Positions 1-8,838 of a stretch of 64,000 nt of DNA are shown piece after piece. A model generated the notes under the pieces. That model did no database searches, was not told the origin of the DNA, and saw nothing but the letters and a program-made list of their open reading frames with translations. Numbering within the stretch: position 1 is the first letter of the stretch; every line of letters starts with the position of its first letter. The position numbers were made by a program, and so were the translations under genes. Source of the stretch: Vibrio splendidus (GTDB taxonomy: Bacteria; Pseudomonadota; Gammaproteobacteria; Enterobacterales; Vibrionaceae); NCBI RefSeq assembly GCF_024347615.1, contig NZ_AP025508.1:3720001-3784000 (forward strand), written 5' to 3'.

Positions 1-114
1 GGTCGTGAAGATTTAAGAAAAACCTTAGTTGAACATCTCAACAAGGTATTGCTTCCTGAAACAGGCAAAACCCTCATTGCTGACCTACTGTTTACCAAAT
101 ACCTTTATCAGTAA
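1..114 (+). CDS. FliL-family protein, C-terminal end (5' end outside window)
   Basis: An open frame runs from the first base to a TAA at 112-114 and gives 37 residues. The tail, with a GREDLRKTLVEHLN-type helix followed by ETGK and DLLFTKYLYQ, resembles the C-terminus of FliL proteins, which associate with the flagellar basal body and stator in the inner membrane. FliL-like genes outside flagellar operons are known in vibrios. Only the end is visible, so the membrane anchor cannot be checked. A strong terminator follows 26 bases later. Confidence 0.6.
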   Translation, partial: GREDLRKTLVEHLNKVLLPETGKTLIADLLFTKYLYQ

Positions 115-139
115 TAATGGTGTAAAAACGAATCCAAAT

Positions 140-170
140 AAAAAAGCGGCTCATCTGGCCGCTTTTTTTT
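140..170 (+). terminator. Rho-independent terminator after the FliL-like gene
   Basis: A-tract, stem GCGGC / GCCGC extended by A-T pairs, 7-base loop and a run of eight T. It ends the plus-strand FliL-like transcript; the A-tract lets it also work for glpG on the minus strand. Confidence 0.85.
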
Positions 171-202
171 GTCTCTATTATTTAACTACTGCCAAAAAGC
201 AT

Positions 203-1048
203 CTACTCGCTTCGTGCTGAACTCGGTGCTTTCATAGCATCAATCCAACCAATAATGACACCAGCGGCTAGGCCAGCCAAATGAGCGGTGTTTGCAATGG
301 CCATGAATGGTTGCATGTACCCAAGCACTAGCCACACCAACATAAAGCCGACGATCTGTCTTGGAATGCCTAAACCAAGCTGAGGGGCTTTTGCACCCAC
401 CACCCATAGATAACCAACCAAGGCATACACAACACCAGACAAACCACCGAAATTCGCCCCTTCAACCCAGTACTGCCCAGCACCTGAAAGCGCAGAAGAG
501 ACAGCAAAGATCTGAAGTAGCTTGAGGCTACCTAGTTTTTTCTCAATATCCCCACCTAACTGCCACCACCACAAAATATTAAATGCGATATGCATAACAG
601 AGAAGTGCAGAACAGCATGACTTAACCAACGCCACAATTGCCATTGTTGTCCGTCAACCGCAGGGAAATGTAGGGCGTTGAAAATAGCTTGACCAAAACC
701 GACTTGCTGCAGTGCAAAAATCACCACACACACCAACATCAGGCTGAGTGTCACGGGGCCCGCTTTGGCTTTTATCATGCCCATGAAGCTTGGCGTGTGA
801 TAATGAAAGTTGCTCTTTCTGGTCTCTGCCATGTCCCAAGATGCTGCTTGATAGCGCTTATGATTGGGTTCCGACAGGAAACGATTGAGCTCGGCCTCGG
901 TTTCAACCTGATATTGACCCTCAAGAAGCCAAAGAGCAAAACGCCCTTCTCCCTCAGGTGACATCTGAATAGGGATCTGACGAGAGGCCATATAATCAAT
1001 AAACGCTTGAGCAAGACGTGGATTGTCTAACACCATCAATCTAATCAT
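203..1048 (-). CDS. glpG: Rhomboid intramembrane serine protease GlpG
   Basis: A 281-residue inner-membrane protease that cleaves substrates within the bilayer. An N-terminal cytoplasmic domain (about 1-85) precedes six hydrophobic segments. The catalytic dyad is visible as Ser204 in GGLSG and His256 in AHLAGL. The family HxxxxHxxxN signature appears as HAVLHFSVMHIAFN. The start is supported by AGGAAG about 6 bases upstream of the ATG. It lies 58 bases downstream of glpE on the same strand, as in the enteric glpEG pair, but no glpR repressor follows; the next gene beyond the terminator is the convergent FliL-like gene. Confidence 0.95.
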   Translation of the reverse strand: MIRLMVLDNPRLAQAFIDYMASRQIPIQMSPEGEGRFALWLLEGQYQVETEAELNRFLSEPNHKRYQAASWDMAETRKSNFHYHTPSFMGMIKAKAGPVTLSLMLVCVVIFALQQVGFGQAIFNALHFPAVDGQQWQLWRWLSHAVLHFSVMHIAFNILWWWQLGGDIEKKLGSLKLLQIFAVSSALSGAGQYWVEGANFGGLSGVVYALVGYLWVVGAKAPQLGLGIPRQIVGFMLVWLVLGYMQPFMAIANTAHLAGLAAGVIIGWIDAMKAPSSARSE

Positions 1049-1106
1049 TGTTACTTCCTATTCATGCTATGAGAGATGCTTGAAGCGGTTCAAGTGATAA
1101 AGGCTA

Positions 1107-1427
1107 TTAACCCGCGATCACTGGAAGTTCAGCACGATGCCAAGCTTCAAATCCACCATCAACACTATATACCTCTTCAAAGCCTTGGTTCACTAAATAT
1201 TGTGCCGCACCTTGGCTACTAATACCGTGATAACACATCACTAAGATTGGCTGTTCGAACTCAACCTCATCCATGAACGACACCATGGTATCGTTAGTAA
1301 GATGGTAAGCGGTTTTTGAGTGAGCTACCGCAAAAGACTGCGGGTCACGTATATCGACAAGTCGAGCTTCGCCTTGTTCAATAAGGGCTTGAGCACCTTT
1401 AACATCGATATGTTTAAACTGGTCCAT
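1107..1427 (-). CDS. glpE: Thiosulfate sulfurtransferase GlpE (single-domain rhodanese)
   Basis: A 106-residue cytoplasmic rhodanese, the usual GlpE length. It transfers sulfane sulfur from thiosulfate to cyanide or thiol acceptors through a persulfide on the active-site cysteine, here Cys65 in the loop CYHGISSQ. The rhodanese DIRDPQSF motif lies near residue 25. It is the first gene of a probable glpE-glpG transcription unit. The long upstream gap towards rpoH holds a cluster of DnaA boxes, so its promoter may be affected by DnaA. Confidence 0.95.
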   Translation of the reverse strand: MDQFKHIDVKGAQALIEQGEARLVDIRDPQSFAVAHSKTAYHLTNDTMVSFMDEVEFEQPILVMCYHGISSQGAAQYLVNQGFEEVYSVDGGFEAWHRAELPVIAG

Positions 1428-1499
1428 GACTTTCTCTTTTATACTGATTTACTTTGCTGCCATTGTAACCTATCCCAAGGCTAACAATCACATCCACTT

Positions 1500-1730
1500 A
1501 ATAAGGTTATCCACCAGCGATCACTTTTACACCATTTGTGGATAAACCTGTGAATTGCGTGAATAAAGTGCTTTTTTAAAAATAGATCCACAACATGTAG
1601 TAATGATCCTGATCTAGCTGTGGGTTACTTAAAACATATCCCCACTGGAAAAACCCCTTCAAAGCCTTACTACACCCTGCTTTTAGACAGCTGACGAATA
1701 AACTTCTCACAGAGTTATCCACAAAATCAC
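1500..1730. promoter_or_regulatory. Cluster of DnaA boxes and GATC sites between glpE and rpoH
   Basis: The 422-base gap between glpE and rpoH contains two perfect DnaA boxes: TGTGGATAA at 1537-1545 and TTATCCACA at 1715-1723. A one-mismatch box TTATCCACC lies at 1507-1515. Two-mismatch candidates lie near 1584-1592 (AGATCCACA) and 1619-1627 (TGTGGGTTA). Several GATC Dam sites are interspersed. No gene is visible in the gap; an open frame at 1576-1809 has no family features. Possible roles are DnaA control of glpE or a DnaA titration or reactivation locus. The boxes are seen directly; the function is inferred. Confidence 0.6.
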
Positions 1731-1773
1731 TTTGCAAATTTCGATCGCAAAAATTGAGAAATCGATCCAAAAC

Positions 1774-1806
1774 AAAAAGGCCGAGATCTCTCGATCTCGG
1801 CCTTTT
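1774..1806 (-). terminator. Rho-independent terminator of rpoH
   Basis: A 10-base GC-rich stem (GGCCGAGATC / GATCTCGGCC) with loop TCTC is flanked by A and T tracts, 44 bases below the rpoH stop codon. The flanks allow it to work in both directions. Confidence 0.85.
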
Positions 1807-1849
1807 CAAAATTCAGCTATTTGTTAGCTCTACTAGAAGCTAGATGCTA

Positions 1850-2707
1850 TTAGAAATCGCCAACGGCTTGTTTCAATTTCTTCATCGCATTCTTTTCTAA
1901 CTGGCGAACACGCTCTGCAGAAATGCTGTAGGTATCCGCTAAGTCTTGCAATGTCGACTTGTTATCATCCAACCAACGTGAGCGCACAATGTGCTGGCTG
2001 CGTTCGTCTAAGCTCTTCAATGCGAGTCCTAAACGATTATTGGTATGAGATTCCCAGTTCGCCGCTTCAACCGTTTCTGCAACGTCTGACGCTTTGTCTT
2101 CTAGGTAGTAAACTGGAGCCGTGTAAGCAGAACCACCGTCATCGTCATCCATCGGGGCTTCAAACGTAGCGTCTTGTGCCGCTAAGCGAGATTCCATTTC
2201 ACGAACTTCTGAAGGCTCAACACCCAACTCACGTGCAACCGTCTCAACTTCGCCGTTATTGAACCAACCTAAACGCTTTTTAGACTTACGCAGGTTAAAG
2301 AACAATTTACGTTGTGCTTTCGTTGTTGCGATCTTAACGATACGCCAGTTACGCAAAACGTACTCATGAATCTCAGCTTTGATCCAGTGAACAGCAAAAG
2401 AAACTAGACGAACACCAACTTCTGGATTGAAGCGCTTAACAGCCTTCATCAAGCCGATGTTACCTTCTTGGACGAGATCAGCCATTGGTAGCCCGTAGCC
2501 AGAGTAGCCTCTTGCAACGTGTACCACGAATCTTAGGTGGGAAAGGATCAAGCCTTTCGCAGCGTCGATCTCACCTTTGTAATGTAATCGCTCTGCAAGT
2601 CCACGTTCCTCTTCAGGAGTCAGCATAGGGTAGCTGTTCGCTGAGCGGATATAGCTATCTAAACTATCTTGTGTGACTAAAGCCATTTGATACGCTTGGT
2701 TTGCCAT
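1850..2707 (-). CDS. rpoH: RNA polymerase heat-shock sigma factor RpoH (sigma-32)
   Basis: The sigma factor directs RNA polymerase to heat-shock promoters. Region 2 is visible as the [19 protein letters not shown] block. The RpoH-box-like segment [14 protein letters not shown] follows, and region 4 ends with the helix-turn-helix around [18 protein letters not shown] start at the ATG at 2707 (285 residues, [13 protein letters not shown]), preceded by GATGAGGAACCG, a good ribosome-binding site at the usual RpoH N-terminus. The 18 extra upstream codons lack that support. The gene follows ftsX with a 177-base gap that should hold its own promoters. Confidence 0.97.
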   Translation of the reverse strand: MANQAYQMALVTQDSLDSYIRSANSYPMLTPEEERGLAERLHYKGEIDAAKGLILSHLRFVVHVARGYSGYGLPMADLVQEGNIGLMKAVKRFNPEVGVRLVSFAVHWIKAEIHEYVLRNWRIVKIATTKAQRKLFFNLRKSKKRLGWFNNGEVETVARELGVEPSEVREMESRLAAQDATFEAPMDDDDGGSAYTAPVYYLEDKASDVAETVEAANWESHTNNRLGLALKSLDERSQHIVRSRWLDDNKSTLQDLADTYSISAERVRQLEKNAMKKLKQAVGDF

Positions 2708-2802
2708 TCGGTTCCTCATCAATCTCTGATCTGGAGTAATACATCTATTAAAACCCGACAATCTTGAACCTAAAATGAACAGGTTTCAAGGAGGGGGAAG
2801 TA

Positions 2803-2830
2803 ATTATGCATAATCAATTCTTCTATACAA
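2803..2830 (-). promoter_or_regulatory. Candidate sigma-70 promoter of rpoH
   Basis: On the minus strand TTGTAT (2825-2830) and CATAAT (2803-2808) are separated by 16 bases, about 100 bases upstream of the rpoH start. This is a weak consensus match; other promoters in the gap are possible. Confidence 0.3.
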
Positions 2831-2884
2831 GGCAAAAACTGGTTAAGAACTGCCTATTTTTCGTATAAATATGACTCTATTCAC

Positions 2885-3853
2885 CTAAACTGGTTCAATT
2901 TCTTTTAGGTGACGCTGTGCAGAAAGCTTCGCAGCCACACTACCAAGCAGGGTTCCGACGATCAAAAGTAATAAAGACTCATCCCAACTCAGGCCAATTA
3001 AGCGGAAATGGCTATCATAAAGCTGAGCCAAATCATCCACTGCACTGTTGAGCAATACGGTAATCAATGCCGTCATTACCCAAGCACTAATCGAACCTAA
3101 AACGCCAAACCACATCCCAGCATAAAGGTATGGTCGAAGAATGTAGCTGTCGGTAGCACCAATCAGCTTCATGGTTTGAATCTCATCTTTATGCGCCAAC
3201 ACATTAAAGCGTAATGTATTACCAATAATCAAAAATACCGCGCCCAACATCAATACCGTTAGGGTAATAACGATGACCGCTGCTAATGCTTTGATCGCAT
3301 CTAATCGAGCTAACCAATCTTCGTCTAAACGAACATCGGTCACGAGCTCTTGTTTTTTAACGTTGCTTGCTAATTCTTTGATTAAGACATCACTGTGTAC
3401 GCTTGGCGTAATCACCAACACACCTGGCAATGAATAGTCATCTAGGATAGTCAGGGCATCTTCAAAACCAGAATATTGGCTTAGATCCGCAAGCCCTTGT
3501 TGCGGTGAAATGTATTCCACCAGCTCGACTTGATCCCAACTTTCAATTTCATCCTTAAGCACCATTACTCTCGGCTCAGGAATACCATCCTCTACATAAG
3601 CACTTATTTGTGACGGGCTGGTGACATCTTGAGCCACTTCACCAACGTTCTTGCCCAGTAGGTACAAACAAGCTGGCATCGCTAAAGCCATTGAGATCAC
3701 CGCAAGGGTCAACAAGTTGCCCAACGGACGTTGCCACATTTGCGAGAACGATGACTTAGCTTGTTTCCAATGAACAACAAAGAAACCGTCGCTCGAAGCC
3801 CGGTTTGCTACTCGATTGGATTGAGGTTTCTTAATGCGCTTATTCGCGGCCAT
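2885..3853 (-). CDS. ftsX: Cell-division ABC transporter permease FtsX
   Basis: Inner-membrane partner of the FtsE ATPase in the FtsEX complex, which regulates septal peptidoglycan hydrolases through periplasmic activators and takes part in divisome assembly. The topology is typical: one hydrophobic segment near residues 44-66, a periplasmic domain of about 115 residues, then three clustered segments in the C-terminal third. I choose the ATG at 3853 (MAANKRIKK, 322 residues), which overlaps the ftsE end by 14 bases and suggests translational coupling. The longer frame adds five codons only. It is the last gene of ftsY-ftsE-ftsX. Confidence 0.96.
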   Translation of the reverse strand: MAANKRIKKPQSNRVANRASSDGFFVVHWKQAKSSFSQMWQRPLGNLLTLAVISMALAMPACLYLLGKNVGEVAQDVTSPSQISAYVEDGIPEPRVMVLKDEIESWDQVELVEYISPQQGLADLSQYSGFEDALTILDDYSLPGVLVITPSVHSDVLIKELASNVKKQELVTDVRLDEDWLARLDAIKALAAVIVITLTVLMLGAVFLIIGNTLRFNVLAHKDEIQTMKLIGATDSYILRPYLYAGMWFGVLGSISAWVMTALITVLLNSAVDDLAQLYDSHFRLIGLSWDESLLLLIVGTLLGSVAAKLSAQRHLKEIEPV

Positions 3854-4517
3854 AGTCTTCAACCTCACTCAAAAAGCCTTGGTTTAATTCAAGATGACGG
3901 TACTGAGGGCGAGTGTTCACTAACCCGATATCGTGCGTCGCTAGGATGATCGTGACACCTGCGCGGTTGAACTCTTCAAACAAACGTAATACACGGTTAG
4001 ATAATTCAGGATCGAGGTTACCGGTCGGCTCATCCGCTAAAAGCAGAGTTGGACGGTTAACCACAGCGCGAGCGATACCCACGCGTTGCTGCTCACCACC
4101 AGAAAGCTGGCTTGGCAAACAACGGGCTTTGTCTAGTAAGCCGGTTTTATCCAACGCAGCACTGACTCGGCGTTTTATTTCATTTTCAGAAATAGATTCA
4201 ATACGCATAGGCAGTGCGACGTTATCAAAAATCGAGCGATCCATCAGTAGGCGATGGTCTTGAAAGACAATCCCGATGTTACGACGTAAGAAGGGAATGT
4301 CTTTAGCTGGAATACGAGTGATATCGTGATCGTTAAACCAAACACGTCCGTCAGTTGGACGCTCGATGGCGCAGATCAACTTCAGCAAGGTACTTTTACC
4401 AGCGCCAGAGTGCCCACCCAAAAAAGCCATCTCTCCACGTTTAAGGTGAAAGTCCACTTTTTGGAGCGCTTGTCGTCCGCCTCGGTAGGCTTTGCTCACT
4501 TGCTGAAATTTGATCAC
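3840..4517 (-). CDS. ftsE: Cell-division ATP-binding protein FtsE
   Basis: A 225-residue ABC ATPase that pairs with FtsX. Walker A is [10 protein letters not shown] near residues 34-43, the signature is LSGGEQQRV, and Walker B is [12 protein letters not shown], with the switch histidine in ILATHDIG. The start codon is GTG (4515-4517) with GAGGA eight bases upstream. The ftsY stop lies 77 bases upstream and ftsX overlaps its 3' end, so the three genes form one unit. Confidence 0.96.
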   Translation of the reverse strand: MIKFQQVSKAYRGGRQALQKVDFHLKRGEMAFLGGHSGAGKSTLLKLICAIERPTDGRVWFNDHDITRIPAKDIPFLRRNIGIVFQDHRLLMDRSIFDNVALPMRIESISENEIKRRVSAALDKTGLLDKARCLPSQLSGGEQQRVGIARAVVNRPTLLLADEPTGNLDPELSNRVLRLFEEFNRAGVTIILATHDIGLVNTRPQYRHLELNQGFLSEVEDYGRE

Positions 4518-4594
4518 CGAAAATTCCTCTTACGATCACTCATATCAAATTTAAAACGGTAGCAGGTTAAGGATAAACCACTTTGCTACTCGCG

Positions 4595-5860
4595 TTACTC
4601 TTCGCGGCTAAATAGTGCTTCAATAAAGTCTTTAGACTCAAATGGACGCAGGTCATCAATACCTTCACCCACACCAATGTAGCGGATTGGAATCTGGAAC
4701 TGATCAGCAATTGAGAAAATCACGCCGCCTTTCGCCGTACCATCTAGCTTAGTGAGCGTAATACCCGTTACCGGCGCTACTTCACTGAATAGTTTCGCTT
4801 GGCTGATCGCATTCTGACCAGTGCCAGCATCTAGTGTAAGCATGATTTCGTGCGGTGCAGAGTCATCAATCTTCTTCATTACACGAACAATCTTACGCAG
4901 CTCTTCCATCAAGTTGCTCTTGTTCTGCAAACGACCTGCAGTATCAGCAATCACAACATCAACACCACGCGCTTTCGCCGCTTCAATGGCATCGTAGATA
5001 ACAGACGCGCTATCGGCACCTGTGTGCTGAGCGATCACAGGAACGTTATTACGTTGACCCCAAACCTGAAGTTGTTCAACCGCTGCCGCACGGAAGGTAT
5101 CACCCGCCGCCAACATCACTTTCTTGCCTTCACTTTGGAATTGTTTAGCCAGCTTACCGATGGTGGTTGTCTTACCGACACCGTTCACGCCAACCATTAA
5201 AATAACGTAAGGTGTTTTAGTCGTATCAACAACCAGTGGCTGTTCCACTTGGCTTAAGATATCTGCCATCTCTTCTTTGAGCAGACCATATAGAGCTTCA
5301 CCGTCTTTTAGGTCATTGCGAGATGCTTTTTCTGTCAGGTTTTCAATGATCTTAACCGTGGTATTCATGCCCACGTCAGCGATCAGAAGTTGCTCTTCTA
5401 GTTCTTCAAACAGATCTTCATCGATTTGTTTACCCTTGAACAAGCCAAAGAAGCCAGCACCGATGTTTGCTTTAGTGCGGCTAAGACTACGCTTAAGGCG
5501 CGCAAAGAAGCTTTCTGTCGGCTTATCTTGAACTTCTTCAACCTGAGCTTGAGGAACAGCAACTTCTTCCTTTTCTGCTTCTGCTTCTGCTTCTGCTTCT
5601 GCTTCTGCTTCTGCTTCTGCTACGACAGGCTGCTGCTCTTGCTGAATCTCTTCAAGCGCTTGCTCTGAATCAACTGGCTTAGATTCAACTGGCGTAGTTG
5701 CCTCTAGTTCAGACTCGGCTTGTTCAACCTCGACTTGTGATTCAACTTCAGTTTGATCTTCAACGTTTTCTACGTTCGCTTCATTCTGAGTTTTTGGGCT
5801 TTGTTCTTCGTCACCAAAACCAAGCCACGATAATAATCCGCGCTTCTTTTTTTCCGTCAT
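4595..5860 (-). CDS. ftsY: Signal recognition particle receptor FtsY
   Basis: SRP receptor GTPase that docks ribosome-SRP complexes at the inner membrane for co-translational insertion. At 421 residues it has an acidic, low-complexity A domain (about 1-110), a helical N domain and a GTPase G domain. The GTPase motifs are GVNGVGKTT, DTAGR and TKLDG. The N-terminus begins with a short basic amphipathic stretch (KKKRGLLSWLGFG), the expected lipid-binding helix. The A domain contains eight consecutive Ala-Glu dipeptides encoded by a perfect hexanucleotide repeat. The gene is first in ftsY-ftsE-ftsX and divergent from rsmD. Confidence 0.97.
   Translation of the reverse strand: MTEKKKRGLLSWLGFGDEEQSPKTQNEANVENVEDQTEVESQVEVEQAESELEATTPVESKPVDSEQALEEIQQEQQPVVAEAEAEAEAEAEAEAEKEEVAVPQAQVEEVQDKPTESFFARLKRSLSRTKANIGAGFFGLFKGKQIDEDLFEELEEQLLIADVGMNTTVKIIENLTEKASRNDLKDGEALYGLLKEEMADILSQVEQPLVVDTTKTPYVILMVGVNGVGKTTTIGKLAKQFQSEGKKVMLAAGDTFRAAAVEQLQVWGQRNNVPVIAQHTGADSASVIYDAIEAAKARGVDVVIADTAGRLQNKSNLMEELRKIVRVMKKIDDSAPHEIMLTLDAGTGQNAISQAKLFSEVAPVTGITLTKLDGTAKGGVIFSIADQFQIPIRYIGVGEGIDDLRPFESKDFIEALFSREE
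5573..5620. repeat. Perfect hexanucleotide microsatellite inside ftsY, (TTCTGC)8
   Basis: Eight uninterrupted copies of TTCTGC on the plus strand encode (Ala-Glu)8 in the acidic domain of FtsY. Gain or loss of a copy adds or removes two residues and never changes the frame. Confidence 0.97.
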
Positions 5861-6090
5861 CAGAGGAGTTTCCTAGATCTACTAATTAGCTGTATTGACT
5901 TAATACACGTCGACTCTTTGCTATTGTTATACAATACAAGCTTGTACAAACGAATAGTAAAGAAAAATGACAAAGCAGTGATAAGTTTGCTTTTAGCTTG
6001 ATACACTTTGTCATTGCAAATTTATTTAATACTCGAACCCACTTAAATTGGGCTCGGTATAGTATCACTTTATTAGCGGTCAAAAAATCT

Positions 6091-6693
6091 ATGGTAAGAC
6101 GTCGCCAGCAAAACACATCACAAAAAAAGCCATCCGGAGGCTTTGTTCGAATTATTAGTGGCTCATGGAGAGGTAGAAAGCTGCCTGTTCATGATTTAGA
6201 AGGATTACGCCCAACCATTGACCGAGTAAAAGAGACACTCTTTAACTGGGTGGCTCAAGATATCCCACATTCAACTTGCTTGGATGTATTTGCCGGTTCT
6301 GGCGGTCTAGGTTTTGAAGCTGCTTCTCGCCAAGCAAAAATGGTGACACTGCTCGAAATGAATCAAAAGGCGGCCAAACAGCTTTCTGATAACGCGAAAG
6401 AGCTTAAGGCAGACAACATCAATGTCGTGAATACTGATGCTATCTCTTTCCTTAAGAAGCCAGGTACTCCTTACGATATGGTTTTCCTTGATCCACCATT
6501 TCGTAAAGGCTTACTTGCAGAAACTGTACAACTGCTTGAGAGCAATGGCTGGTTGGCAGACAACGCCATCATTTACGTCGAGACAGAAAAAGAGCTGCAG
6601 CTTGAGGCTATGCCAGAGAACTGGGAATTGCATCGCGATAAGACCACTGGCCAGTCTAGCTACCGACTGTTTAATCGAACCACTGAAGAATAG
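6091..6693 (+). CDS. rsmD: 16S rRNA (guanine966-N2)-methyltransferase RsmD
   Basis: SAM-dependent methyltransferase that modifies G966 of 16S rRNA in the 30S subunit. The SAM-binding loop is DVFAGSGGLGFEA and the catalytic motif is LDPPF, the NPPY-type tetrad of this family. The conserved RIISGSWRGRKLPV N-terminus shows that translation starts at the ATG at 6091 (200 residues). The 31 upstream in-frame codons have no counterpart in family members. It is divergent from ftsY and followed 10 bases later by a small membrane-protein gene, as in enterics. Confidence 0.95.
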   Translation: MVRRRQQNTSQKKPSGGFVRIISGSWRGRKLPVHDLEGLRPTIDRVKETLFNWVAQDIPHSTCLDVFAGSGGLGFEAASRQAKMVTLLEMNQKAAKQLSDNAKELKADNINVVNTDAISFLKKPGTPYDMVFLDPPFRKGLLAETVQLLESNGWLADNAIIYVETEKELQLEAMPENWELHRDKTTGQSSYRLFNRTTEE

Positions 6694-6703
6694 GAGTTAT
6701 TGA

Positions 6704-6970
6704 ATGAAGTTCTTACTTCCACTAGCAAAAGTAGCCATCGCCTTTGTTTGGTTTATCTTAATCGTAAATATTTTCTATCCATTCCCGGGTAATGCTGCGA
6801 TTGCGCTTTATATCATGACAGCGTTCTTGTTCTTCATGCACGGCCTGCAGATGCTGATTTTTATCGGTGCATTCGGCGATAAGATCGAAATGTCACGTTG
6901 GGAGAAGTGGTCAATATTGATTTTCGGAGTCTTTGCCCTCCTCGATATCCGACGCAAACACATGATGTAA
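6704..6970 (+). CDS. DUF1145 small membrane protein (YhhL-like)
   Basis: An 88-residue protein with hydrophobic segments near residues 8-25, 31-55 and 68-82, ending in a basic RRKH tail. Length, sequence character and position directly after rsmD match the DUF1145/YhhL family. No function is established. A GGAG ribosome-binding site precedes the ATG, and a strong terminator follows, so rsmD and this gene form one transcript. Confidence 0.85.
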   Translation: MKFLLPLAKVAIAFVWFILIVNIFYPFPGNAAIALYIMTAFLFFMHGLQMLIFIGAFGDKIEMSRWEKWSILIFGVFALLDIRRKHMM

Positions 6971-7038
6971 TCAAGCTTAAGCTCAGATATAAAACGCTTA
7001 GCTACAGAAAACATCATGACAGAAACATTAAATACAAG

Positions 7039-7067
7039 AACGCCGCTCATTTGAGCGGCGTTTTTTT
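7039..7067 (+). terminator. Terminator of the rsmD operon
   Basis: Stem CGCCGCTC / GAGCGGCG with an ATTT loop, followed by seven T, between two convergent genes. Confidence 0.9.
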
Positions 7068-7087
7068 ATTCAGCAATGATACTGATG

Positions 7088-7672
7088 TTAGCCCATGTAG
7101 CCTTTTACACCATCTAGGAACATTTGCGTCGACAACATAACCAACAACAAGCCCATCAAGCGTTCGATGGCTTTAAGGCCTCGCTCACCTAGCACTCGCA
7201 GGAAGAAACCATTAAACATCAGAATAAAGAAGGTCGCGCCCCAAGCCAGCATCACTGCGCCTGAAAGCTCTAACATGTTGTCAGGGTGCTGTGTCGACAA
7301 CAGAATCAATGCAGCAATCACCGACGGGCCTGCAATCATAGGGATCGCCATCGGCACGATAAACGGTTCTTCACCCGCCGCTAGGCCGGTAATACTACCC
7401 GCGCTTGGGAAAATCATCTTAATCGCGATGATGAACAGAATAATACCACCAGAGATACTCAAGGTTTCAGGCTGCACGTGCAGGAAGTTCATAATGCTTT
7501 GGCCAGCAAACAAGAACAACAGCAGGATAATCAGTGCAAACATCAGTTCACGAACAAGAACAATACGGCGACGCTTCGGATCAATATGCTTAAGGATAGA
7601 GAGCACGATTGGTAGATTGCCAAGCGGGTCCATAATAAGAAACAGCATGGTTGCTGCAGATAAAATTTCCAT
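7088..7672 (-). CDS. yhgN: MarC-family inner membrane protein YhgN
   Basis: A 194-residue protein with six hydrophobic segments and the MarC/UPF0056 signature MDPLGNLP near residue 14. Other conserved stretches are PKRRR, SISGGIILF, GEEPFIVP and ERLMGLLLVM. It closely resembles YhgN of enterics. The family is called NAAT or MarC, but transport substrates are not established; a role in antibiotic resistance was not upheld for MarC. It stands alone, convergent with the rsmD operon. The ribosome-binding site is weak. Confidence 0.88.
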   Translation of the reverse strand: MEILSAATMLFLIMDPLGNLPIVLSILKHIDPKRRRIVLVRELMFALIILLLFLFAGQSIMNFLHVQPETLSISGGIILFIIAIKMIFPSAGSITGLAAGEEPFIVPMAIPMIAGPSVIAALILLSTQHPDNMLELSGAVMLAWGATFFILMFNGFFLRVLGERGLKAIERLMGLLLVMLSTQMFLDGVKGYMG

Positions 7673-7813
7673 AAGTTTGTCTCGAAAAGCGTAAGTGCGC
7701 GGAGTATAGCAGCCTCAACATTGATTTTCGAACGCAGTAATAAAAGGATTAATTTACGTAATTAGAAGGGAATTTTGCGAGAGCAGATAGAAAGCTAGAA
7801 GAGATAATTTAAA

Positions 7814-7846
7814 GAGTGGATCCGAAAACATCGCATCCACTCATCT
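7814..7846 (-). terminator. Probable terminator of the YecH-like gene
   Basis: Stem GAGTGGAT / ATCCACTC with a 13-base loop. On the minus strand it is followed by CTTTAAATT, so the T-run is poor. Confidence 0.5.
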
Positions 7847-7890
7847 TATATAAAAGTCAAAAGGCTCAAAAAACCAGTTGTTACTCGAGA

Positions 7891-8127
7891 TTAGTGGTTA
7901 CACACACGTTCACGATTGGTGCAAAGTTTGTCATCAACAACCACGACCTTTTCCATCTTCAGGAAAAATTTCAGCAGGCCATCCAAATCCAGACCATTTA
8001 GCTTACACGTATGGAAGCGAGTTTCTGCACCATATGTTTGAGCGAGCTCTTGCGTCAACTCTTCACGAGTCAGGGGCTTTTCACTCAGTAGGTTTAAAAC
8101 GTTGTGTGCATGAATTTCGGTAGTCAT
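7891..8127 (-). CDS. YecH-family putative metal-binding protein
   Basis: A 78-residue cytoplasmic protein. It shows the N-terminal HAHNVLNLL motif, a central RFHTCKLNGLDLDGLL segment and a C-terminal LCTNRERVCNH. The arrangement of His and Cys residues (HxH, HTC, C-x6-C-x-H) is that of the YecH/DUF2492 family of probable metal-binding proteins. The function is unknown. It is monocistronic with a possible terminator downstream. Confidence 0.75.
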   Translation of the reverse strand: MTTEIHAHNVLNLLSEKPLTREELTQELAQTYGAETRFHTCKLNGLDLDGLLKFFLKMEKVVVVDDKLCTNRERVCNH

Positions 8128-8217
8128 AACTCTATCCCATGTTTAATGAAGTAGACGTAGAGTACCTACTTTCATCTTAGCTGCCTTGATGTAGCTCAGA
8201 ATTAAGCTAGCTCTACC

Positions 8218-8838
8218 CTAAATGGTAAGGGAAGCAACAATGAGAGCGTGCGCGAGAAAGTAACTGCCCGTCACCCAAAAGTAGGCACCCTTAATTGGGC
8301 TACGATAGAAATTTAGCGCATACGCCAGGGCCGAAAGTAGTAACACGCTACAGCCAGCAAAACCAACCGCATGTGACAATTGAGGATCAAGCAACCAGAG
8401 CTCACCAGAAGCCCATGCAAGCTGAATAAGCACGATACCCATGATAACCACAGGAAAGACGAGTTTGTCTAAGCGAGGCAGAAGTAAGAAGAAAGCAACG
8501 ACACAAGCCGCTAATAGAAGCGCGAACAACCACCAGACCATTTCTCCTGATAGCTGTAACCAAAATGCTTTGCTGTAACAGAGCTGAGCCAATAAGAAGC
8601 ACACAAAATGCAGAGGACGTTTTTGAGTAACCGTATGAAGGACATCTGCGATTGCAGAGATCGCCAACCCAGCGACTATCCAATAGGTAAAGTCAGCAAC
8701 GACAGATTGAGTTAAAGCAATGGTCGCCAATAATACAAAGGTAAATACCTTATACGACAAGGCCTGACCGATATGTCCATGTTTCGTTCCTGCTATTGCT
8801 CCGATACCAGATAAGGAAACCGCCAACCAACTCCACAT
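8218..8838 (-). CDS. YhhN/TMEM86-family membrane protein (putative lysoplasmalogenase)
   Basis: A 206-residue protein with about eight hydrophobic segments over its whole length. Conserved polar residues lie inside the membrane region (SAIADVLH, Asp in the middle of a helix) as in the YhhN/TMEM86 family. Eukaryotic TMEM86B hydrolyses the vinyl-ether bond of lysoplasmalogen; bacterial members are assigned by homology only. It stands alone, with about 720 bases of AT-rich non-coding DNA upstream. Confidence 0.75.
   Translation of the reverse strand: MWSWLAVSLSGIGAIAGTKHGHIGQALSYKVFTFVLLATIALTQSVVADFTYWIVAGLAISAIADVLHTVTQKRPLHFVCFLLAQLCYSKAFWLQLSGEMVWWLFALLLAACVVAFFLLLPRLDKLVFPVVIMGIVLIQLAWASGELWLLDPQLSHAVGFAGCSVLLLSALAYALNFYRSPIKGAYFWVTGSYFLAHALIVASLTI

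Noticed and set aside
1576..1809. 77-codon minus-strand open frame between rpoH and glpE
   Set aside because: It runs through the rpoH terminator and two DnaA boxes and has no family features or ribosome-binding site.
1428..1849. Possible replication origin at the DnaA-box cluster
   Set aside because: No mnmG/mioC/parAB neighbourhood and no clear AT-rich unwinding repeats; boxes alone fit a titration or regulatory site better.
5935..5946. Palindrome TACAAGCTTGTA between ftsY and rsmD as an operator
   Set aside because: A 12-base palindrome in AT-rich DNA can arise by chance and no matching regulator is suggested; kept only as a note.
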